A program made the position numbers and the translations under genes. The notes below the pieces were generated by a model. It worked only from the letters and a program-made list of their open reading frames with translations, was not told the DNA's origin and searched no databases. A DNA stretch of 10,452 bases. Origin: an uncultured Porphyromonadaceae bacterium (GTDB lineage: Bacteria > Bacteroidota > Bacteroidia > Bacteroidales > Muribaculaceae). Numbering within the stretch: the stretch's first letter is position 1; each line of letters opens with the position of its first letter. The DNA lies in the NCBI GenBank assembly GCA_946183895.1, contig CAMHDX010000014.1, positions 1 to 10,452 of the forward strand, written 5' to 3'. Of this stretch, positions 5,480 through 10,452 are shown one piece after another.

Positions 5480-8371
5480 TCAAGTTGCAATGAGAGATGC
5501 CGGGCGCACCACCAGTTTGGCATCCTCGTCGGCTGGAGTGAGCAGGAAGTGTATGGGCACTCCCCGCTGCACCGGATCGTACAACACCATGAGTTCATAT
5601 GGCTCACCTACCGGCACCTCACCGGCTGTGATGATAAAGTTGGGCTCGCGGACCGCCAGATTGAGCGGCACTGCCCCCTCGCCAATGTAGACCTTGACAT
5701 CACATGGCAATGGCGACGTGCAGCGGAGCTTGAGCGTGAACTTGCCGTTGGGACGGAACCAGCTGCGACCCTGCTTGAGCGAGATGAGCTCCAACTCCAC
5801 CGGGCGCAGCACAAACGAGCGTGATACAGGCTCAGACCGCCGATTGTCAACGACATTATAGACATCAACGCGAGCGCCCTCGGTCGACTCGGGAAAAACA
5901 AACGCATGCTTGGCATCGGGACAGTTGGCGCGCGTGAACTCCACGCGTTGCTCGCCGGCGGTGGTCAGCACGAGCAACACCCGCTCGGTGTCGTCCCAGC
6001 TCCATGCCACGTCAATGCGGTTGTCGGTGCGCTTGATGGTGACGTCTTGGGGTTTGACAAGCGAGCGCACTGCCACCGGCTCTCCGGCGACACCCAACCC
6101 AGCCTTGATGGTGACCGGCAGGAAGTAGCGAGTGCCCGAAAAATCCTTGTTAACAACACATGAGTTGCCCGTCACTTGCAGCTGGCGATACTTCATGGCG
6201 CTAACATTGACCGTGTCGTTGCGGTGCTGAGCGAATGGCTCGCCTTGTGAGACAAAGATAAGGACCGATTGCCCCGCCGGCGGCATGCCCCACGATAGTT
6301 GCGCCTGTCGCTCACCATCGGTCACACTGATGGCGACTGGTTGGGGAGGCGCTGTCGCAGTCAACGTGATCGGCACACCGGGCGACACGACTTCGTTACC
6401 CATCACGTCGGCAAACACGACCGCCACAACATATTGCATGGGCCGGTCAGGCGTGAGACCTGCCTCGGTAAATGTGTTGCCATTGACTCTAAAGACCGCA
6501 CCACCGGGGCGTGTCACCTTGAGTCCCCGTGCACCCGCGGGTAGCACACACGTCACTGCCACCGCATTGAGCGACACCGCCATTGACACCTGCGACGGGT
6601 CAATATCGGTTGCCAACATCGCCGGCGCGGGCGCGACAGCGAGCGCGCTCTTGACCGTGCCGCAAGTGCAATAGGCAGCGTAGAAGTAGCTCTCGCCCGC
6701 CTTGACCTTGACATCGGTCACCTCGGTGGCAGTCACATCTTGGGCCACGACCGTGCCATCATTGTGCGATGCGGGCTGACTACCCGCCTTGCGTATCACC
6801 GTCACCTTGACAAACCGCGAGGACAATGGCGCCCAGCGCACCTTCACCGACCGCCCTGCCGCCTGCACGGCGAGCGACGACGGGGGCGACGGCGGAGTTG
6901 TCGCCAGCTTGGTCTGAGCCTCCACACAGTCGGCACACAGGTCAAGTGCCTGCATGTACAGGTCTATGCGCTTGCCGGCATCGGTCATGGTGGACGCTTG
7001 CTTGACCAAGCGAGTGGCCGCATCGGTCTTGGACCGCACCGATGCAGCAAGCGCGGCGGCGGTGCTGCCCAGACGCGGCAACAACGGCAATGCGGCGAAG
7101 TACTTCTTGTCGTTGACCAGCCGCTTAATCTCCGCCTCGACCTTGCCCGCCTCGGCATTGATATGATCAATACGGCGGCGCAACTCGGCAATGCCTTCCA
7201 TACCGGGCCACGCGTCGGTGGCAGTGTTCAGCTGGGTTGTTGCCAGCGCGATGTCACCATTGCTGAGCGCTTGCTTGGCACGCTCCAGTGCCTCGGGCGC
7301 GCGGCGCATATTATAGAGGTTGAAACCGCAACCATTGTGAGTGCAGTAACGCTCATTCTGGTCGACCGAGCGGTGTCCGCACTGCGGGCACACCACCGCC
7401 ACGGGCATGCTGCAGTTGGGGCAAATAGTCGCCTTGTCGGGCACAAAAGATGAGCAAAATCGGCACATCACGCCGGCTCCGGCACCACTGCCGCCAACGG
7501 TACTCTCGATGATAGTCACACCACATGCCTCTGCCTTGTGATAAATCTTGTACTCAGCCTCGTCGCGGCCCATGCCGCCGTCAATGCACTGCTTGAGCAT
7601 CTGCTGCAGCGCGCGACCGTCAATCACGCGCGCCGAGCCCTTGGCAATCAACGCTATCGCCTCCTCAACCGGCTTGAAGGCCTGGTTGCCCACCGTCTTG
7701 TCGTAGGAGGCACGGTCAGCCGCCGACAGCAACAATGTCTTGCAATAGCCTATCAGGTTGATGCGAGGCACCTTCTCGGGGTTGGATGCCTGCTTGTCTT
7801 TCCAAGATTCATATGCGCTATCGCTCGCAGTGCTGATAGCATCTTGAGACGCATTCTCCGGCACACCGATTACCTCGTAGAGCGAGGCGCAATGCACCTC
7901 GGCCAGATTGCGGCTAATGTCGTCCATGACGGTGCTACTCAACTCAGGCACACGGTCATAGCCCGGCGGTGGCGACCACTTGAAGGTGCGCGGCGCACGC
8001 ACTCGCGCACCGATTATCTGCAGCACCTCGTCGCGGCTAAAGTCCTTGTACTTTGCCACGAGCGCGTCCAGCTGCTTGGCATCAATCGAGCCTGCCACCA
8101 CCAGCAGTGCCGCCTCGCGGCGCAGGTCCTCCCTCGCCTTCTCCACCGCCTTCTTCTCCAGGTCGCCAAACTCACGGGCATGCTGCGCAATAAGGCCGGG
8201 GGTGGCATCAATCTGCTTGAGGATATCCGAGATCTCCTTCGACAACTTGGGATTCATCGTTGCCGAGCGACTACGCATCTTCTTGAGCGCTGTCTTGACT
8301 TCCTCCTCGTTGACCGGAGCACCGGGCTTGTAGGTATATACCGGTTTGATTATCTGAAAAATGTTACTCAT
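5480..8371 (-). CDS. Degenerate J-like / zinc-ribbon / TPR / FN3 scaffold protein
   Basis: A 963-residue cytosolic protein without signal peptide or membrane helix. Residues 1-160 are helical, with a charged coiled-coil-like stretch around 60-90. Residues about 163-225 look like a J domain (LYEVIGVPENAS, then a helix, then AADRASYD at the end), but the HPD motif between helices II and III is missing. Two C4 zinc ribbons follow: C303/C306/C317/C320 and C328/C331/C343/C348. Residues about 355-490 are TPR-like helices ending in a CADC motif (479-482). From about 493 to 855 there are four FN3-like beta sandwiches (the first has the typical PP start, the V-R-W strand, an RK strand and a G-x-x-Y-x-Y strand), then a last beta domain to 963. 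It follows the Hsp70-VWA gene by 38 bases, so a co-chaperone or client-binding scaffold role is inferred from position and the J-like fold. Zinc ribbons and FN3 modules suggest protein-protein contacts. No enzymatic motif seen. ATG at 8371 has no Shine-Dalgarno. Confidence 0.85.
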   Translation of the reverse strand: MSNIFQIIKPVYTYKPGAPVNEEEVKTALKKMRSRSATMNPKLSKEISDILKQIDATPGLIAQHAREFGDLEKKAVEKAREDLRREAALLVVAGSIDAKQLDALVAKYKDFSRDEVLQIIGARVRAPRTFKWSPPPGYDRVPELSSTVMDDISRNLAEVHCASLYEVIGVPENASQDAISTASDSAYESWKDKQASNPEKVPRINLIGYCKTLLLSAADRASYDKTVGNQAFKPVEEAIALIAKGSARVIDGRALQQMLKQCIDGGMGRDEAEYKIYHKAEACGVTIIESTVGGSGAGAGVMCRFCSSFVPDKATICPNCSMPVAVVCPQCGHRSVDQNERYCTHNGCGFNLYNMRRAPEALERAKQALSNGDIALATTQLNTATDAWPGMEGIAELRRRIDHINAEAGKVEAEIKRLVNDKKYFAALPLLPRLGSTAAALAASVRSKTDAATRLVKQASTMTDAGKRIDLYMQALDLCADCVEAQTKLATTPPSPPSSLAVQAAGRSVKVRWAPLSSRFVKVTVIRKAGSQPASHNDGTVVAQDVTATEVTDVKVKAGESYFYAAYCTCGTVKSALAVAPAPAMLATDIDPSQVSMAVSLNAVAVTCVLPAGARGLKVTRPGGAVFRVNGNTFTEAGLTPDRPMQYVVAVVFADVMGNEVVSPGVPITLTATAPPQPVAISVTDGERQAQLSWGMPPAGQSVLIFVSQGEPFAQHRNDTVNVSAMKYRQLQVTGNSCVVNKDFSGTRYFLPVTIKAGLGVAGEPVAVRSLVKPQDVTIKRTDNRIDVAWSWDDTERVLLVLTTAGEQRVEFTRANCPDAKHAFVFPESTEGARVDVYNVVDNRRSEPVSRSFVLRPVELELISLKQGRSWFRPNGKFTLKLRCTSPLPCDVKVYIGEGAVPLNLAVREPNFIITAGEVPVGEPYELMVLYDPVQRGVPIHFLLTPADEDAKLVVRPASLIAT
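7328..7465 (-). other. Tandem C4 zinc ribbons
   Basis: Codons 303-348 of the scaffold gene encode CxxC-x10-CxxC followed after 7 residues by CxxC-x11-C-x4-C. All eight cysteines are present and evenly placed, as in paired zinc ribbons of bacterial scaffold proteins. A Gly/Ala-rich linker (around residues 293-300) lies just before them. Confidence 0.85.
7697..7885 (-). other. J-like domain lacking HPD
   Basis: Codons 163-225 of the scaffold gene. The start LYEVIGVPENASQDAI matches J-domain helix I and the loop before helix II, and the C-terminal part ends in the usual R-x-x-YD. Between helices II and III, where HPD is expected, the residues read S-W-K-D-K-Q-A-S-N-P-E-K; there is an NP but no HPD tripeptide. 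HPD is needed by known J proteins to stimulate Hsp70 ATPase, so this copy should not act as a classical stimulator. Confidence 0.7.
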
Positions 8372-8409
8372 GCACTCTATCTGCTTTAAGGCTTCAGTCG
8401 CCGCATTGA

Positions 8410-10452
8410 TTAAAGGCGTGTGATACCACCGGTGTTCAACTCTTGGGCGATTGTGCCGAATTGCTCAACCAGGTGGTCAAGGTCGGTCATCGAGGAGATG
8501 GTGCTGATGCGCTCCAGGAACTCCTTGTCGGCACTACCAAAGCCGATGGCAATGATGTCAATGCCCAGGTTGCGGCACCGGTCGCTGGTCTTGATGGCAC
8601 GATTCTTGCTGGTCCAGCGCCCGTCGGTCAGCACGATGATGACCGGCTTACTGTCAGCCAGGCGGGGCTCGAGCACCTCGCTCGCCTCCTTGAGTGGATT
8701 GGCGAGATTGGCGCCCTCAAGGCTCATGTTGCGAATGGCACGCTCCAGGACACGCGGGTCGTCGGTCAACTCGCACAACGGCTGCACCGTGTCGCTGAAC
8801 TGATGGATTGACACCAGGGCGCGGCTCATGTCAATGGTGCGCACAAACTCGCGAGCGGCCTCCTGCGCCTTGGCAAGCGGGCTACCCATCATGCTGTAAC
8901 TCAGGTCAACAGTGATGATAATGGACAACCTGCCCGACGCGCCTCCCATGCCCTGCGGACTGCCGTAGAGCCACGACATGTCCTCGGGTAGCGGAACCTT
9001 GACCGGCTGCAACCAGCGCCCGGTCTCGCGCTGCAACGCGCTGACCTGCACAATGCCGTTGATATCGTAACTGTAATTGATGTCAATAATCGTCTCGCCC
9101 GTGCCCACATGCTCAATGTCGTTGAACTGATACCTGCCGATGACCACAATGTCGGCTACGTCATGGGTCTCACCCTGGGTCAGATACACCTCCAGTTGAT
9201 TGGGGCCGCCGGGGCGTGTGCGGTGCTTGAAGGCCCGCTGCTGCACCACGGGGATGGGCTTGTTGCGACCGATGATGATGGAGTTGACATAGCAACTGCC
9301 GTCCTGGGCAACAGCGACCGCGCCCAGGCTATGGCTCATCACGTCGTTGATGCGCATCATGCCCTGCGGAACCTGTCCCTGGGGCAAGCCGAATGTGCGA
9401 CGGCTCTCCACCTCAATCTGCGCCTGCAGCACCGCGCCCAGGCACACCGCCTCGTCAACGTTGATGCCGCGCAAGGGTTCCTTGCCGCTGAACTGTCGCA
9501 CCCAGTTCTCGACCATCGGCATCTTGGTGGAGCCGCCCACGAGCAACACTCCGTCAAGGTCGCTCCACTGCAAGCCCGCCTGTGCCAGCACCTCGTCGGC
9601 CTTGGCCTGAGTGCTTGACATCAGGTGGGACGTAATTTCCTCAAACTTGGCGCGAGTGACCTCAACACGGGCACGCTTGCCGGCACTGTACACCGAGATT
9701 GACGCGCTCTCGCGCGAGGACAACTGTATCTTGAGCTTCTCGATGTTGTACAGCATGTCGGTGTACGCCTCAAAGTCCTCGCGAGGGTCAATGCCATGCT
9801 CGGCACGGAACACATCGCTCACGTAGGCGATGAGCATGTCGTCCCAATCCTTGCCACCCAGGTGGTGGTCGCCGCCGGTGGCAAGCACGGTGATACAGTC
9901 ACCGCTCACCTCAAGCACCGTCACGTCAAACGTGCCGCCTCCCAGGTCATACACCAACACCCGATTACCCAAGCTCTTGCCCGTACTCGACGCGTAGCAC
10001 AGTGCGGCAGCGGTAGGCTCGTTGATGATGCGCAGCACCTGCATGCCGGCACGTTCGCCGGCGCGCACCGTCTCGTTGCGCTGCAGGTCATTGAAATAGG
10101 CGGGCACAGTGATCACTGCCGCCTCAACCTTCTCGCCCAGCACCTGCTCGGCCTGCTCGCGCAGGCGAGTGAGCAAGATGGACTGCAAGTCGGCGGCGGT
10201 GAACTCGCCCTGCCCCTCAACAAAGAAGCACGGGTCCGCCTCGCCCATGTGACGCTTGAAGAAGGTCGCAACGTTGTTGGGCTCGTCCTGCATCATGTCC
10301 TTCGCCTCCTCGCCCACCCGGCAGTCGCCGTTGTCGCCGATGTACACGGCGCTTGGGGTCAGGCGCGCACCCGATGGCGTGGGCAAGATTGTTGCCTTGC
10401 CGTAATTGTCAATGATTGATACGGCCGAGTAGGTCGTACCCAGGTCTATTCC
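8410..10452 (-). CDS. Hsp70 (DnaK-like)-VWA fusion chaperone, 5' end beyond right edge
   Basis: The frame is open to the right edge and the first visible residues are GIDLGTTYSAV, the Hsp70 phosphate-1 motif, so only the first few residues are missing. Of 680 visible residues, about 1-360 are the nucleotide-binding domain: Lys51 (GEEAKD), RIINEPTAAAL at 141-151, DLGGGTFD at 169-176 and VLLVGGSTKMP at 302-312. All known ATPase residues (Asp3, Lys51, Glu145, Asp169, Thr174) are present. Residues about 367-492 are a beta substrate-binding domain that ends with a GIVQVSA strand. The helical lid is absent; residues about 509-680 are instead a VWA domain with MIDAS DLSYS at 516-520 and TDG at 609-611. 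The interdomain linker is changed (MRINDV in place of the hydrophobic LLLDV). It is the first gene seen here, 38 bases ahead of the J-like scaffold. Likely an ATP-driven chaperone dedicated to this system rather than housekeeping DnaK. The TTG at 10386 is not the start, since it would delete the phosphate-1 motif. Confidence 0.92.
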   Translation of the reverse strand, partial: GIDLGTTYSAVSIIDNYGKATILPTPSGARLTPSAVYIGDNGDCRVGEEAKDMMQDEPNNVATFFKRHMGEADPCFFVEGQGEFTAADLQSILLTRLREQAEQVLGEKVEAAVITVPAYFNDLQRNETVRAGERAGMQVLRIINEPTAAALCYASSTGKSLGNRVLVYDLGGGTFDVTVLEVSGDCITVLATGGDHHLGGKDWDDMLIAYVSDVFRAEHGIDPREDFEAYTDMLYNIEKLKIQLSSRESASISVYSAGKRARVEVTRAKFEEITSHLMSSTQAKADEVLAQAGLQWSDLDGVLLVGGSTKMPMVENWVRQFSGKEPLRGINVDEAVCLGAVLQAQIEVESRRTFGLPQGQVPQGMMRINDVMSHSLGAVAVAQDGSCYVNSIIIGRNKPIPVVQQRAFKHRTRPGGPNQLEVYLTQGETHDVADIVVIGRYQFNDIEHVGTGETIIDINYSYDINGIVQVSALQRETGRWLQPVKVPLPEDMSWLYGSPQGMGGASGRLSIIITVDLSYSMMGSPLAKAQEAAREFVRTIDMSRALVSIHQFSDTVQPLCELTDDPRVLERAIRNMSLEGANLANPLKEASEVLEPRLADSKPVIIVLTDGRWTSKNRAIKTSDRCRNLGIDIIAIGFGSADKEFLERISTISSMTDLDHLVEQFGTIAQELNTGGITRL
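8413..8928 (-). other. C-terminal VWA domain of the Hsp70 fusion
   Basis: Codons for about the last 172 residues. The first strand (LSIIITVDLSYSMM) carries the MIDAS DxSxS, the fourth strand (VIIVLTDG) carries the MIDAS Asp, and a final strand IDIIAIGFG follows the helix, as in VWA folds. The usual MIDAS Thr in the G-T-N loop is Ala here (GANLANPL). VWA domains bind protein partners through a metal at the MIDAS; binding here is inferred. Confidence 0.88.

Larger units (their letters stand above)
1..10452 (-). other. Putative six-gene operon: chaperone-GTPase-GAP1-lipoprotein system
   Basis: All six genes share a strand and are separated by 38, 32, 25, 42 and 2 bases in transcription order. 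None of these gaps holds a convincing terminator hairpin or promoter, so one transcript from beyond the right edge to beyond the left edge is the simplest reading. The domain set (Hsp70-VWA, J-like scaffold, two GTPases, GAP1-like protein) forms a coherent signalling module. Operon status is inferred from spacing; the true ends are not visible. Confidence 0.75.

Noticed and set aside
5467..5483. TTGACA and TATAAT hexamers just upstream of the soluble GTPase
   Set aside because: They are only 5 bases apart, far too close for a sigma-70-type promoter, and the Bacteroidota consensus (TTG then TAnnTTTG) is not matched well either.
7538..8389. 283-codon plus-strand frame opposite the scaffold gene
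   Set aside because: Leu/Arg/His-rich antisense shadow of the J-like and helical region; no domain seen.
8413..8928. Tellurite-resistance TerY locus
   Set aside because: The VWA resembles TerY-type domains in general pattern, but no TerB, TerC or TerD family gene is visible in the window.
10384..10386. TTG as the start of the Hsp70 gene
   Set aside because: The frame stays open upstream to the edge and encodes the essential phosphate-1 motif GIDLGTTYS, so the true start lies just outside the window.
9796..10419. 207-codon plus-strand frame opposite the Hsp70 gene
   Set aside because: Antisense to the conserved Hsp70 ATPase domain; His/Ala/Val-rich shadow.
8410..10452. Housekeeping dnaK
   Set aside because: The lid is missing, a VWA domain is fused, and the neighbours are GTPases rather than grpE or dnaJ.
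1..10452. CRISPR array, tRNA, rRNA, insertion sequence or attachment site
   Set aside because: Nearly every base is inside one of six genes, and I saw no direct-repeat array, cloverleaf, transposase or inverted-repeat pair.

Overview
The window carries one strand-uniform gene cluster. Six genes all read on the minus strand, from the right edge to the left edge, with gaps of only 2 to 42 bases and no stretch longer than about 45 bases without a gene. The layout suggests a single operon that continues past both edges. The host looks like a member of the Bacteroidota (perhaps Bacteroidales). None of the five starts inside the window has a purine-rich Shine-Dalgarno block in front of it, one gene encodes a short lipoprotein with a Bacteroidota-like signal peptide, and hand-counted lines range from about 47 to 73 percent GC. 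Phylum placement is inference; genus cannot be told.

In transcription order the genes are: (1) 10452-8410, an Hsp70 (DnaK-like) protein cut at its first few residues by the right edge, whose C-terminal lid is replaced by a von Willebrand A (VWA) domain; (2) 8371-5480, a 963-residue cytosolic scaffold with a degenerate J-like domain lacking HPD, two zinc ribbons, a TPR-like helical stretch and a long run of FN3-like beta domains; (3) 5447-4215, a soluble P-loop GTPase with an N-terminal zinc-ribbon region; (4) 4189-2036, a 717-residue protein resembling the GTPase-associated protein GAP1; (5) 1993-296, a second P-loop GTPase anchored by several membrane helices with a split zinc ribbon; (6) 293-1, the N-terminal part of a lipoprotein, cut by the left edge.

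Two GTPases with a GAP1-type partner are the hallmark of the double-GTPase (DO-GTPase/GAP1) NTP-dependent conflict systems proposed from comparative genomics. I make this link from remembered motif patterns, not from a search. What stands out is that an Hsp70-VWA fusion and a J-like/zinc-ribbon/FN3 scaffold sit in the place where a MoxR-VWA chaperone pair would be expected in related conflict systems. A working model, which is inference: the chaperone-VWA protein and its J-like scaffold sense or remodel a client in the cytosol, the soluble GTPase and GAP1 act as a threshold switch, and the membrane GTPase passes the state to the envelope, where the lipoprotein may act. No toxin, nuclease, protease or other recognisable effector is visible in the window, so any effector must lie outside it or be one of the unrecognised parts.
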